Positions 7,966-19,074 of a stretch of 64,000 nt of DNA are shown here, in pieces. Source of the stretch: Pseudoxanthomonas kalamensis DSM 18571 (GTDB taxonomy: Bacteria; Pseudomonadota; Gammaproteobacteria; Xanthomonadales; Xanthomonadaceae); contig NZ_PDWQ01000007.1 in assembly GCF_010211745.1 (NCBI RefSeq), positions 25,823 to 89,822 on the forward strand. Direction: 5' to 3'. The notes under the pieces were generated by a model. The model worked only from the letters and a program-made list of their open reading frames with translations. It had not been told where the DNA came from and searched no databases. The position numbers and the translations under genes are program-made. How positions within the stretch are numbered: the first letter of the stretch is position 1; each line of letters opens with the position of its first letter.

Positions 7966-10401
7966 TCAGTATTTCTGCTTCTTGCGCCGTGCCGGGAAGG
8001 CACGCTGGCCGCTGCCGGCCGCTTCGTCCTCGCGGCCTTCGACCAGGCGGAAATCGATCTTGCGCTCTTCCAGGCTGGCCTTCAGCACCACGATCCGTAC
8101 CCGGTCGCCAAGGCGGAACTCCATCCCGCGACGCTCGCCGGTCAGGGTCTTGCGCACCGGGTCGAAGTGGTAATAGTCGTGCGGCAGCTGGGTGACGTGG
8201 ATCAGACCGTTGACCTTGGACTGGTCCAGCTCGACGAACAGGCCGAAGCTGGTCACCCCGCTGATCACGCCGTCGAACTGCCCGCCCACGTGCTGCTCCA
8301 TCCACGCCGCGCGGTAGCGTTCGTCGACCTCGCGCTCGGCCTCGTCCGCACGCCGCTCGCGCTCGGAACACTGCAGCGACAGCGCCGCCATCTCGTGCGG
8401 GCTGTAGCGGTACTTGTCGGACTTGCCACCGACCAGCGCGTACTTGATCGCCCGATGTACCAACAGGTCCGGATAGCGGCGGATCGGCGAGGTGAAATGG
8501 GCGTAGGCCTCCAGCGCCAGACCGAAATGGCCGACGTTGTCCGGCGAATACACCGCCATGCTCTGGCTGCGCAGCAGCACCGACTCCAGCAGCGCCGCAT
8601 CGGGGCGGTCGCGCACCTTCTTCAGCAGCTTGCTGAAGTCGGCCGGCTGCACCTTGCTCCAGGCCGGCAGGCTCAGCTTGAATTCCTTCAGGAACTCCAG
8701 CAAGTCAGCGTACTTGGATTCCGGCGGCCGCTCGTGGATGCGGTACGGCGCCGGAATGTGCTTCTTCAGCAGGTAACGCGCCGCCTCGACGTTGGCGGTG
8801 ACCATGCATTCCTCGATCAGCTTGTGCGCGTCGTTGCGCAGCAGCATGCCGGCCTGGGTCACCTCGCCGCGATTGTCGAGCACGAAGCGCACTTCCGAGG
8901 ACTCGAACTCGATCGCCCCGCGCCGCTTCCTGGCCTTGGCCAGCACCTGGTACAACTGGTGCAGGCGCTGCAGCTGCGGCAATTGCGCACCGACCTGCGC
9001 CTGCGCTTCGGCGTCGTCCTCGCCTACCGCCTTCCACACCTGGGTATAGGTCAGGCGGGCGTGCGAATTCATCACCGCCTCGTAGAACTTCGAACGGGTC
9101 ACCTCGCCTTCGTGATCGATCTGCATGTCGCAGACGAAGCACATGCGATCGACCCGCGGATTCAGCGAACAGATGCCGTTGGACAGCGTTTCCGGCAGCA
9201 TCGGCACCACGAAGCCGGGAAAATACACCGAGGTGGCACGCCGTTGCGCCTCGTCGTCCAGCGGACTGCCGGGGCGCACGTAATGCGACACGTCGGCGAT
9301 GGCGACCAGCAAACGGAAGCCGTTGCGGTTGGGTTCGCAGTACACCGCGTCGTCGAAATCCTTGGCGTCCTCACCGTCGATGGTGACCAGCGGCAACTGT
9401 CGCAGGTCGACCCGGTCGCCGAGCATCGACGCATCCACCTGCAACGGCACCGCCGCAGCCTCATCCAGCACCGCCTGCGGGAATTCGCTGGGAATGTCGT
9501 GGCCGTGGATGGCCATCTCGACCACCAGCGACGGCGTCAGCTTGTCGCCCAGCACCGCCAGCACCCGTCCGATCGGCGGCCGCCGCGGGTCCGGCGCCTG
9601 CACCAGTTCGCACACCACCAGTTGTCCGTCGCGGGCATCGCCGCGCGCGTCCGGCGGGATCTGCACGTTGCGCTGGATGCGCTTGTCGTCCGGCACCACG
9701 TAGCTGATGCCCGCCTCCAGTTCGAAGCGGCCGATCAGCCGGCTCATCCGGCGCTCCAGCACCTCGACGATGGCGCCTTCGCGGCGACCGCGACGGTCCA
9801 TGCCGGTGATACTGGCCATGGCGCGATCGCCATGCATGACCTTGCGCATCTCGTACGGCGGCAGGAACAGGTCGTCGCCGCCGGCATCCGGGCGCAGGAA
9901 GCCGAAGCCGTCGGGATTGGCGATCACCACCCCGGGCACCAGGTCCATCTGCTCGGCCGGCGCATAGCCGCCACGACGGTTGAGCAGCAACTGGCCGTCG
10001 CGCACCATCGCCGACAGCCGCTTGTCCAGGGCCTCGCGACGGTCCGGTTCGGTCAGCCGGAAAGTCTGCGCCAGGAAATCGGCGTCCTGCGGGCCATCAG
10101 ACGCCGCCAGCAGTCCGAGAATGGCCTCGCGGCTGGGGATCGGATTGGCATAGCGCTCGGCCTCGCGCGCGGCGTGCGGATCGTGGAACCCCTTGCCCCT
10201 GGCCGGCCGCGCGGTCGCCTCCTTGGCGGGTCGCGAAGGCTTGCCCGGCTTGGGACCCCGGACCGGGGCAGCGGCCGTTTCCGGCATCCATGGCGGCAGC
10301 TTGCCACCGCCCTTGTTGCCGCCGGAACGGGGCGCGGTGCCCTTGCCGGAAGCCTTGCCTGGCGCGGTCTTCCCGCCGCGCTTGGGGGTACGTTTGCTCA
10401 T
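7966..10401 (-). CDS. rnr: Ribonuclease R
   Basis: This is an 811-residue 3'-5' exoribonuclease of the RNB family. The N-terminal 100 residues are basic and Gly/Lys-rich ('KRTPKRGGKTAPGKASGK'), followed by a helix-turn-helix part, two cold-shock domains ('PGVVIANPDGFGFLRPD'), and the RNB catalytic domain with 'LVTIDGEDAKDFDDAVYCE', whose Asp residues bind magnesium. The C-terminal S1 domain contains 'GVISGVTSFGLFVELD', then a short basic tail. RNase R degrades structured RNA and takes part in rRNA quality control. The start at 10401 (MSKRTPK) was preferred to an ATG five codons upstream. The 3' end leads into the GFA gene. Confidence 0.96.
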   Translation of the reverse strand: MSKRTPKRGGKTAPGKASGKGTAPRSGGNKGGGKLPPWMPETAAAPVRGPKPGKPSRPAKEATARPARGKGFHDPHAAREAERYANPIPSREAILGLLAASDGPQDADFLAQTFRLTEPDRREALDKRLSAMVRDGQLLLNRRGGYAPAEQMDLVPGVVIANPDGFGFLRPDAGGDDLFLPPYEMRKVMHGDRAMASITGMDRRGRREGAIVEVLERRMSRLIGRFELEAGISYVVPDDKRIQRNVQIPPDARGDARDGQLVVCELVQAPDPRRPPIGRVLAVLGDKLTPSLVVEMAIHGHDIPSEFPQAVLDEAAAVPLQVDASMLGDRVDLRQLPLVTIDGEDAKDFDDAVYCEPNRNGFRLLVAIADVSHYVRPGSPLDDEAQRRATSVYFPGFVVPMLPETLSNGICSLNPRVDRMCFVCDMQIDHEGEVTRSKFYEAVMNSHARLTYTQVWKAVGEDDAEAQAQVGAQLPQLQRLHQLYQVLAKARKRRGAIEFESSEVRFVLDNRGEVTQAGMLLRNDAHKLIEECMVTANVEAARYLLKKHIPAPYRIHERPPESKYADLLEFLKEFKLSLPAWSKVQPADFSKLLKKVRDRPDAALLESVLLRSQSMAVYSPDNVGHFGLALEAYAHFTSPIRRYPDLLVHRAIKYALVGGKSDKYRYSPHEMAALSLQCSERERRADEAEREVDERYRAAWMEQHVGGQFDGVISGVTSFGLFVELDQSKVNGLIHVTQLPHDYYHFDPVRKTLTGERRGMEFRLGDRVRIVVLKASLEERKIDFRLVEGREDEAAGSGQRAFPARRKKQKY

Positions 10402-10455
10402 CGCCGCATGGTACACCCGCCCTGCCCCGACCCAGCGCCGCCCGGTGCCTGGCCG

Positions 10456-10484
10456 TTGACAACATCCAGGCCTGGCTTCAAAAT
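10456..10484 (+). promoter_or_regulatory. Promoter of tRNA-Leu
   Basis: A TTGACA box at 10456-10461 and a CAAAAT box at 10479-10484 are separated by 17 bp. The predicted start is around 10491, a few bases upstream of the mature tRNA 5' end at 10498. The -35 box is a perfect sigma-70 consensus and the -10 box matches at four of six positions. Confidence 0.7.
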
Positions 10485-10497
10485 TGGCGGCTCACCT

Positions 10498-10582
<85 letters not shown>

Positions 10583-10590
10583 AGACATGA

Positions 10591-10614
10591 AACCCCGCTG
10601 CGGCGGGGTTTTCG
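10591..10614 (+). terminator. Intrinsic terminator after tRNA-Leu
   Basis: An 8-bp stem, AACCCCGC (10591-10598) with GCGGGGTT (10603-10610) around the loop TGCG, is followed by a short T-rich stretch. It lies 8 nt after the tRNA CCA end and would end the monocistronic transcript. Confidence 0.85.
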
Positions 10615-10673
10615 CTTTCCGGGTGTCGGCGACGGGTAGAATTCATCGATTGAATTCGCAAGCCCATCGCATC

Positions 10674-12923
<2,250 letters not shown>

Positions 12924-13063
12924 GCCATGCCCTCCATTGTTTGCCACCGTCTCGCGCTGCGGCGCGTTCTTCACCGCGACAGCGGACAGTTCGACTCGGC
13001 GCGGCAAAAGGTGGACGGACTGGATGTGCAGTAATTCTTCCGCTCTCCGCTGCATCGAAACGC

Positions 13064-13723
13064 ATGGATACCGACTTCTGGCTTGATTGCTGGCAGCAAG
13101 GCCGGACCGGCTTCCACCAGTCCCGCGTGCTGCCGCTGCTGCAGAAGCACTGGCCGGCACTGGGCTTGCCGGCGGGCAGCCGGGTGCTGGTTCCGTTGTG
13201 CGGCAAGAGCCTGGACATGCACTGGCTGGCCGCGCAGGGCCATCGGGTTCTGGGGCTGGAGCTGTCGCCACTGGCGGTACAGCAATTCTTCGACGAAGCC
13301 GACCTGCAGCCGCAGCGGCATCGCAGCCGATATGGCGAACACCATGTCGCCGGCCCGATCGAAATCATCTCCGGCGATGCCTTCGACGCCGATACCGCGC
13401 TGCTGTCCGACGTGGCCGGCGTGTACGACCGCGCGGCGCTGATCGCCCTGCCCGATGCCCTGCGCCAGCGCTATGTCGATACCGTCTACGCCGCCCTGCC
13501 CGCCGCTTGCGACGGCCTGCTGCTCACGCTGGAATACGATCCGGTGCAGATGGACGGGCCGCCGTTCCCGGTGGCGGAGGACGAAGTGCGATCACGGCTG
13601 CAGGGCTGGTCACCGGTATTGCTGGAACGACGCGAACTGCTGTCGCAGGAACCGCGTTTCCGCGAACGCGGGCTGAGCGCGCTGGATACCGCGGTGTATC
13701 GCCTGCGCAAGTCCGCTAGCTGA
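13064..13723 (+). CDS. tpm: Thiopurine S-methyltransferase
   Basis: The 219-residue protein belongs to the bacterial thiopurine methyltransferase family. It opens with 'MDTDFWLDCWQQGRTGFHQ', the family's signature N-terminus. The SAM-binding segment 'RVLVPLCGKSLDMHWLAAQGHRVLG' follows, then 'GVYDRAALIALP' and 'LLLTLEYDP'. Bacterial enzymes methylate selenium and tellurium compounds and aromatic thiols; in this group they are linked to metalloid resistance. It starts 30 bp after the second copy of the parC tail. It appears monocistronic, with no metalloid resistance genes adjacent. Confidence 0.93.
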   Translation: MDTDFWLDCWQQGRTGFHQSRVLPLLQKHWPALGLPAGSRVLVPLCGKSLDMHWLAAQGHRVLGLELSPLAVQQFFDEADLQPQRHRSRYGEHHVAGPIEIISGDAFDADTALLSDVAGVYDRAALIALPDALRQRYVDTVYAALPAACDGLLLTLEYDPVQMDGPPFPVAEDEVRSRLQGWSPVLLERRELLSQEPRFRERGLSALDTAVYRLRKSAS

Positions 13724-13753
13724 TCCAGGGCCGCGCCCGAGCGGAGAACCCGG

Positions 13754-14236
13754 TCAGCTCGCTGGCGCGTCGTCCAGTTTGGTCAGCAGGTAGTTGGCCA
13801 GGCCCAGTCGCCGGATCAGCGAAAGCTGCTGCTCCAGCCAGTGCGCATGGTCTTCCTCGGTGTCCTTCAACTGCACTTCCAGCATGTCGCGACTGACGTA
13901 GTCGCCGTGCTGCTCGCACAAGGCCACGCCCCTGGCCAGGTTGGCGCGCACCGCGTATTCGGTCTGCAGGTCCAGCTGCAGCATCTGTTCGACGTCCGTG
14001 CCCGGCTCGAACGGCTCCGGCCGCATGTCCGGATCGCCCTCCAGGAACAATATCCGCCGCAGCAAGGCATCGGCGTGCTCGGTTTCTTCCTGCATCTCAT
14101 GGTCCAGGCGCTGGTACAACGCCGTCAAACCCATGTCCTCGTAGCGGCGCGAATGGATGAAGTACTGGTCGCGCGCGGCCAGTTCGCCACGCAGCAGCTG
14201 CTTCAGGTATTCGACGACGTCGGGGTGGCCTTTCAT
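13754..14236 (-). CDS. bfr: Bacterioferritin-type ferritin lacking the heme-ligand Met
   Basis: The 160-residue product (from ATG 14236) is a four-helix ferritin-like protein. Ferroxidase-site residues are visible: Glu in '[11 protein letters not shown]', Glu and His in '[18 protein letters not shown]', Glu in '[11 protein letters not shown]', and Glu and His in '[14 protein letters not shown]'. In E. coli Bfr the heme-binding Met52 lies two residues before the conserved His; here that position is Thr (E-T-E-H). This resembles the heme-free FtnA type of Pseudomonas rather than a heme bacterioferritin. It should form a 24-mer iron store in the cytoplasm. An in-frame ATG at 14323, with GGAAG just upstream, could add 29 residues; the shorter form fits the family length. 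No bacterioferritin-associated ferredoxin gene is nearby. Confidence 0.92.
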   Translation of the reverse strand: MKGHPDVVEYLKQLLRGELAARDQYFIHSRRYEDMGLTALYQRLDHEMQEETEHADALLRRILFLEGDPDMRPEPFEPGTDVEQMLQLDLQTEYAVRANLARGVALCEQHGDYVSRDMLEVQLKDTEEDHAHWLEQQLSLIRRLGLANYLLTKLDDAPAS

Positions 14237-14419
14237 CGGGCAAGCATCCAGGTTCGGAACCGCGAACGATGATGCCCGATCGCCAGCGGCGCCGGCAGAA
14301 TCGGAATCAGTCTCGTTCGTCATCGACTTCCAGCATCGATTTCCGGCATCGACAGGGTGATGCCGGTTGCTGCTTCCGTGGCATCATCGACCGCTGTCGT
14401 CCGTCGGGGGAACTGCATC

Positions 14420-16804
14420 ATGTGGAAATGGCTGCGCCGCATCGTCCTGCTGCTGATCGTCCTGCTGCTGGCGGCCGTGGTCGTGGCCTGGTGGATGTTG
14501 CGCGGCAGCCTGCCGCAACTGGATGGCGAGCTGGCCCTGCCCGGGCTGTCGGCGCCGGTCAGCGTGCAGCGCGACGCCTTGGGCGTAGTCACCGTCGAGG
14601 CGGCGAACGAAACCGACATGGCGCGTGTGCTGGGCTACGTGCACGCGCAGGAGCGTTTCTTCGAAATGGACCTGATGCGGCGCAGCTCCGCCGGCGAACT
14701 GTCCGAACTGTTCGGCCCGGTGGCGCTGGAGCTGGACAAGCAGCGCCGCGTGCACCGCATGCGCGCCCGCGCCGAAGCCAGTCTGGACAGCTTCGCCGGC
14801 AACCGGCGCACGCAACTGCAAGCCTATGTCGAGGGCGTCAACGCCGGCCTGGCCGCACTCGACTCGCGTCCCTGGCCCTACCTGCTGCTGCGCCAGCAGC
14901 CGCGTCCGTGGACGATGGCCGACTCGGCCCTGACCGGCTACGCCATGTACTTCGACCTGCAGGACGAACGCAACCTGCGCGAACTGGCCCTCGCCCAGAT
15001 TCGCCAGCACTCGCCGCCGGCGTTGTACGCGCTGATCGCCCATGACGGCAGCCGCTGGGACGCGCCGCTGTACGGCCCGCCGCGTGGCGATGCCGTTCTG
15101 CCCGGTCCCGATCAACTCGACCTGCGCACGCTGCCGACACCGGACGGCGATCCGGCGCCCGCCATCGACGATGCCGGCACGCCCGGCAGCAACAACTGGG
15201 CGGTATCCGGCGCCTTGACCGCCGATGGTCGCGCCATCGTCGCCGACGACATGCATCTGGGTCTGCGTGCGCCCGGCATCTGGTTCCGGGCACGCCTGCG
15301 CTATGCCAATACGCGCGCACCGGGCGGCACGGTCGATGTATCCGGCTTCACCCTGCCCGGCCTGCCGGCAGTGATCGTCGGCAGCAACGGCCACGTGGCC
15401 TGGGGCTTCACCAACAGCTACATCGACACCGCCGACTGGAAACGCATCGCCAAGGCCGACTTGCCTGCGGCGGGGCTGCGGGAGCACGTCGAACGCATCG
15501 CCGTGGCCGGCGCCGAACCGATCGAACTGCGCGTGCGCGACACCGACTGGGGGCCGATCCTGCACGAGGACGCCAATGGCGACGCACTGGCCCTGCGCTG
15601 GGTCGCCCATCTGCCCGGCGCGGTCCGCGTCGATCTGGCCGACATGGCCGTGGCCGGAGACCTCGACGCCGCCTTCGCCGTGGCCGACCACGCCGGCGTG
15701 CCGGTGCAGAACCTGATGCTGGCCGACAGCCAGGGCCGCATCGGTTGGCGCTTGATCGGCATGCGTCCGCAGCGCAGCGGCGAATGCGGACTGCCGCTGG
15801 ATGTCCCGTCTCCAGCCGTAGATGCCGAAGCCGGCGTAGCGCCCCAGGCGGAACCGGCCACCGCCTGCCCCGACTGGCCGATCCACGCCGACGCCGCACC
15901 GCAGGATGTCGATCCGGACAGCCATCGTCTGTGGACCGCCAATGCGCGCACGCTGGACAGCGAGGCACTGCAAGCGGTCGGCGACGGCGGCTATGCCTTC
16001 GCCGCGCGCGCGCAGCAGATCCGCGACGACCTGTTCGCCAGCGAACGCTTCACCGAGCACGACCTGCTGGCGATCCAGCTGGACGACCGCGCCGTGTTCA
16101 TGCAGCAGTGGTGGCAATTGCTGCAGGCGCAGCCGGCCGCCGACGGCAGCGCGCTGGCCGAACTGGCGGCAGCGGCGAAGGACTGGAGCGGACGCGCCTC
16201 GGTCGATTCGGCCAGCTACCGGATCGTCCGCGCCTGGCGCCTGGCCGTGCGCGAACGCATCGCCGACGGCCTGACCGCCCCGGTACGCGCCGCCCTCGGC
16301 GAGGACTTCCAAATGCCGCAGCTGGGGCAACTGGAAGGCGTGGTCTGGCCGCTGCTGCAACAGCGCCCGGCGCATCTGTTGCCGCGTCAGTACGCCAGCT
16401 GGGATGCCCTGCTCGAGGATGCCGCCCGCGCCACCCGCGACGAACTGGCCGCGCAAGGCCCGCTGGCGCAGCGCAGCTGGGGCGAACGCAACACCGCACG
16501 CATCTGCCATCCGCTGTCCGCCGCGCTGCCGCTGGGCGATCGACTGCTGTGCATGCCGCACGAACCCTTGCCGGGCGACGCGATGATGCCGCGCGTGCAG
16601 GGGCCGGCCTTCGGCGCCAGCGAACGCATGGTGGTGTCGCCCGGGCACGAGGCCGACGGCATCATCCACATGCCCGGCGGACAGAGCGGGCATCCGCTGT
16701 CGCCGTTCTGGGGCGCCGGCCACGACGACTGGGTGCAGGGCCGCGCCACGCCGTTCCTGCCGGGCCCGGCCCGGTATACATTGCGCTTCTCGCCCGTGCG
16801 CTGA
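14420..16804 (+). CDS. Penicillin acylase family (N-terminal nucleophile) hydrolase
   Basis: The 794-residue protein begins with an uncleaved or cleavable hydrophobic segment (about 9-30), so it is exported or anchored. The A-chain motif 'GYVHAQERFFEMDLMRR' near residue 75 is diagnostic of S45 peptidases. The autoprocessing junction is 'GTPGSNNWAVSGALT' near residue 255, where the Ser becomes the N-terminal nucleophile of the beta-chain. 'ADDMHLGLRAPGIWFRARL' follows. Members cleave beta-lactam side chains, acyl-homoserine lactones or other amides; the natural substrate cannot be read from sequence. The ATG at 14420 has GGGGGA upstream. It is followed after 35 bp by the I78-like lipoprotein gene. 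Confidence 0.9.
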   Translation: MWKWLRRIVLLLIVLLLAAVVVAWWMLRGSLPQLDGELALPGLSAPVSVQRDALGVVTVEAANETDMARVLGYVHAQERFFEMDLMRRSSAGELSELFGPVALELDKQRRVHRMRARAEASLDSFAGNRRTQLQAYVEGVNAGLAALDSRPWPYLLLRQQPRPWTMADSALTGYAMYFDLQDERNLRELALAQIRQHSPPALYALIAHDGSRWDAPLYGPPRGDAVLPGPDQLDLRTLPTPDGDPAPAIDDAGTPGSNNWAVSGALTADGRAIVADDMHLGLRAPGIWFRARLRYANTRAPGGTVDVSGFTLPGLPAVIVGSNGHVAWGFTNSYIDTADWKRIAKADLPAAGLREHVERIAVAGAEPIELRVRDTDWGPILHEDANGDALALRWVAHLPGAVRVDLADMAVAGDLDAAFAVADHAGVPVQNLMLADSQGRIGWRLIGMRPQRSGECGLPLDVPSPAVDAEAGVAPQAEPATACPDWPIHADAAPQDVDPDSHRLWTANARTLDSEALQAVGDGGYAFAARAQQIRDDLFASERFTEHDLLAIQLDDRAVFMQQWWQLLQAQPAADGSALAELAAAAKDWSGRASVDSASYRIVRAWRLAVRERIADGLTAPVRAALGEDFQMPQLGQLEGVVWPLLQQRPAHLLPRQYASWDALLEDAARATRDELAAQGPLAQRSWGERNTARICHPLSAALPLGDRLLCMPHEPLPGDAMMPRVQGPAFGASERMVVSPGHEADGIIHMPGGQSGHPLSPFWGAGHDDWVQGRATPFLPGPARYTLRFSPVR

Positions 16805-16839
16805 GCACGCCGCCCGCCCTGCACAACCGGAGTCCCGCC

Positions 16840-17148
16840 ATGTCGCCGCGCATCCTGCTTTGCTGTCTTGCCGCCACCGTTCTGGCCGCCTGCAGTTCGG
16901 TACAACCCGCACCGGGCAAACCCGACGAACGTGCCGCCGCATCCGGCGAATGCACGGCCGAGCCGGTGCAATGGGCAATCGGGCAACCCGCCTCGCAGGA
17001 AGTCATGGGCAAGGTCTGGCGCGAAAGCCATGGCGGCCTGATCCGGCCGATCGCGCCCAACCAAGCCGTCACCCAGGACTACCGCGCCGACCGCGTCAAC
17101 GTCGTCGTCGACAAGGACAATGTGATCACCCGCATCTATTGCGGCTGA
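16840..17148 (+). CDS. I78-type peptidase-inhibitor-like lipoprotein
   Basis: The 102-residue product has a lipoprotein signal peptide with lipobox LAAC near residue 18, so it should be anchored in the periplasm. The mature part carries the I78 inhibitor pattern: a Cys-containing start, 'GQPASQEVMGKVWRES', 'IRPIAPNQAVTQDYRADRVNVVVD' in shortened form, and the terminal 'ITRIYCG'. The family is named for a proteinase inhibitor, and bacterial members are mostly uncharacterised periplasmic proteins. The R-x-I-x-P loop and the two Cys are present. It ends 6 bp from the convergent asnB stop. Confidence 0.86.
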   Translation: MSPRILLCCLAATVLAACSSVQPAPGKPDERAAASGECTAEPVQWAIGQPASQEVMGKVWRESHGGLIRPIAPNQAVTQDYRADRVNVVVDKDNVITRIYCG

Positions 17149-17154
17149 CGGCGG

Positions 17155-18852
17155 CTACTCCCCCGCCAGCGCCTGTTCGTGCACGCCGGCCACCGCGCGG
17201 CCGGACGGGTCGGCGGCATTGGCGAAGCTGGCGTCCCAGGCGATCGCCGCCGGTGACGAACAGGCAATCGACTTGCCGCCCGGCACGGATTCAGCCGCGG
17301 CCGGCGTCGGATAGAAACGCTCGAACACGCTGCGGTAGAAATACGCTTCCTTGGTCTGCGGCGGGTTGATCGGGAAACGCTTGTCGGCGGCGGCCAACTC
17401 GCGGTCGGACACCTGTGCCTCGGCGTGCGCCTTCAGCCCGTCAATCCAGCCGTAGCCGACGCCGTCGCTGAACTGCTCCTTCTGCCGCCACAGGATCGAA
17501 TCGGGCAGGTAGCCGTCGAAGGCCTGACGCAACACGCCCTTCTCCATCCGCTGCGGGCCGGCGCTGCTCTTGTCGACCATCTTGTACTTCGCGTCCATGC
17601 GCATGGCCACGTCGAGGAACTCGCGGTCCAGGAACGGCACCCGCGGCTCCACCCCCCAGGCCATCATCGACTTGTTGGCGCGCAGGCAGTCGTAGTTGTT
17701 CAGCGCGTCCAGCTTGCGTACCAGCTCCTCGTGGAATTCGCGCGCGTTCGGTGCCTTGTGGAAGTACAGGTAGCCGCCGAAGATCTCGTCGCTGCCTTCG
17801 CCGGACAGCACCATCTTCACGCCCATCGCCTTGATCCGTCTCGCCAGCAGGTACATCGGCGTCGAAGCGCGGATGGTGGTGACGTCATAGGTCTCGATGT
17901 GGCGGATCACTTCCGGCAATGCGTCCAGACCTTCCTCGAAGCTGTATTCGAAGCCGTGGTGCACGGTGCCCAGCGACTCGGCCGCAATCGCGGCGGCGGC
18001 CAGGTCCGGCGAGCCCTTCAGGCCGATGGCGAAACTGTGCAGGCGCGGCCACCAGGCCTCGGCCTTGTCGTCGTCCTCGATGCGATGGCGCGCATAGCGC
18101 GCAGCGACCGCGGCCACCAGCGACGAATCCAGCCCGCCGGACAGCAGCACACCGTAGGGCACGTCGGTCATCAGCTGCCGGTGCACGGCCGCTTCGAAGG
18201 CTTCGCGCAGTTCCAGCGGCGCTACTTCGACGCCTTCGACGGCATCGTAATCGCGCCATGGCCGCTGGTAATAGCGGCTCAGCTCGCCGGTCGCGCTGTC
18301 GTACCAGTGCCCCGGCGGGAACTGCGCCACGTCGGCGCAAGTATCGGCCAGCGATTTCATCTCCGAGGCCACCCGCAACCGGCCTTCCCTGTCGTGGCCC
18401 CAGTACAGCGGCACCACGCCGATCGGGTCGCGGGCGATGATCGCGCGACCCTGCGCCTTGTCCCACAGCGCGAAGGCGAAGATGCCGTTGAGGCGGTTCA
18501 GGTAACTGGCCGGTTCGTCTTCCAGATACAGCGCATTGATCACTTCGCAGTCCGAGCCGGTCTGAAAGGCGTAGTCCTGCTTCAGCTGCTTCTTCAGTTC
18601 GCGGTGATTGTAGATCTCGCCGTTGACCGCCAGCGCCAGCCGTCCGTCGTCCGACAGCAGCGGTTGCGACCCGCCGGCCGGATCGACGATGGCCAAGCGC
18701 TCGTGGACCAGGATGACGCCCTCGTCCAGGTACACACCGCTCCAGTCGGGGCCGCGATGGCGCTGGCGTTGCGACAGTTCCAGCGACTGCCGTCGCAGAT
18801 CCTGCAGGTCGTCGCCCGGTTGCAGGCCGAAGATGCCGAAGATCGAACACAT
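17155..18852 (-). CDS. asnB: Asparagine synthase B (glutamine-hydrolysing)
   Basis: The 565-residue enzyme starts MCSIFG, with Cys2 the N-terminal glutaminase nucleophile. The class-II amidotransferase domain (1-210) contains 'RHRGPDWSG', 'ERLAIVD' and 'NGEIYNH'. The synthetase domain has the ATP pyrophosphatase loop 'GVLLSGGLDSSLVAA' and 'VLSGEGSDEIFGGYLY'. It makes asparagine from aspartate, glutamine and ATP. Length is close to E. coli AsnB. The last 50 residues form an Ala/Ser-rich tail. It is the last gene of the map-glnD-dapD-dapE strand. A 93-nt spacer after an Asn-rich leader frame, containing a terminator, precedes it and probably controls readthrough. Confidence 0.96.
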   Translation of the reverse strand: MCSIFGIFGLQPGDDLQDLRRQSLELSQRQRHRGPDWSGVYLDEGVILVHERLAIVDPAGGSQPLLSDDGRLALAVNGEIYNHRELKKQLKQDYAFQTGSDCEVINALYLEDEPASYLNRLNGIFAFALWDKAQGRAIIARDPIGVVPLYWGHDREGRLRVASEMKSLADTCADVAQFPPGHWYDSATGELSRYYQRPWRDYDAVEGVEVAPLELREAFEAAVHRQLMTDVPYGVLLSGGLDSSLVAAVAARYARHRIEDDDKAEAWWPRLHSFAIGLKGSPDLAAAAIAAESLGTVHHGFEYSFEEGLDALPEVIRHIETYDVTTIRASTPMYLLARRIKAMGVKMVLSGEGSDEIFGGYLYFHKAPNAREFHEELVRKLDALNNYDCLRANKSMMAWGVEPRVPFLDREFLDVAMRMDAKYKMVDKSSAGPQRMEKGVLRQAFDGYLPDSILWRQKEQFSDGVGYGWIDGLKAHAEAQVSDRELAAADKRFPINPPQTKEAYFYRSVFERFYPTPAAAESVPGGKSIACSSPAAIAWDASFANAADPSGRAVAGVHEQALAGE

Positions 18853-18889
18853 GGGGAAGGTTTCCGTTTTCCGTTGAAGGGCTTGGGCG

Positions 18890-18917
18890 AAAAAAAACCC
18901 GCATCTCGCGATGCGGG
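18890..18917 (-). terminator. Attenuator terminator in the asnB leader
   Basis: On the minus strand a perfect 8-bp stem, CCCGCATC with GATGCGGG around loop GCGA, is followed at once by eight T residues (18897 down to 18890). It lies 37 bp before the asnB start and 28 bp after the stop codon of the Asn-rich leader. It is a textbook rho-independent terminator in front of, not behind, a gene. Confidence 0.93.
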
Positions 18918-18945
18918 CTTGCTGATTCGGCTTGGTGTACTTCGC

Positions 18946-19035
18946 CTAGTCGCGGACCCGCATCGGCCGCGCACGATTGTTCGCGCACGGATTGTTGCGG
19001 TTGGCGTTGTTGGCGTTGTTGGCGAACATGAGCAT
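18946..19035 (-). CDS. Asn-rich leader peptide of asnB
   Basis: The frame runs from ATG at 19035 to TAG at 18948-18946 and encodes 29 residues, nine of them Asn (runs NN, NN, N, NN, NN), beginning MLMFANNANNANRNNP and ending RVRD. A second in-frame ATG lies at 19029. No good Shine-Dalgarno is seen. The start lies 39 nt after the dapE stop, so translation might follow from dapE or from a weak promoter (TTGCGC 19071-19066, TAGCGT 19047-19042, 18-bp spacing). The Asn density and the adjacent terminator argue for a regulatory peptide whose translation senses charged tRNA-Asn. It is too short for standard gene calling. Confidence 0.82.
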   Translation of the reverse strand: MLMFANNANNANRNNPCANNRARPMRVRD

Positions 19036-19074
19036 GCAGTCACGCTATCCGATGCCGGTGCTGCAGCGCAACAG

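Larger units (their letters stand above)
18890..19035 (-). promoter_or_regulatory. Predicted Asn-responsive transcription attenuator of asnB
   Basis: Four elements occur in order on the minus strand. Asn codons of the leader frame extend from 19020 to 18976. Segment 2, CGATGCGGG, is at 18965-18957. Segment 3, CCCGCATCG, is at 18917-18909. Segment 4, GATGCGGG, is at 18905-18898, followed by the T-run. Segments 2:3 pair over 9 bp (antiterminator) and 3:4 pair over 8 bp (terminator). A ribosome at the leader stop codon (18948-18946) would cover segment 2 and let the terminator form. A ribosome stalled at the last Asn pair (18981-18976) would leave segment 2 free. A CCGCA at 19000-18996 can pair with TGCGG at 18962-18958 as a possible 1:2 helix. 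Confidence 0.85.

Noticed and set aside
12924..13034. Programmed stop-codon readthrough of parC
   Set aside because: The in-frame extension exists, but no readthrough context or recoding signal is visible. Duplication or replacement of the gene end explains the pattern better.
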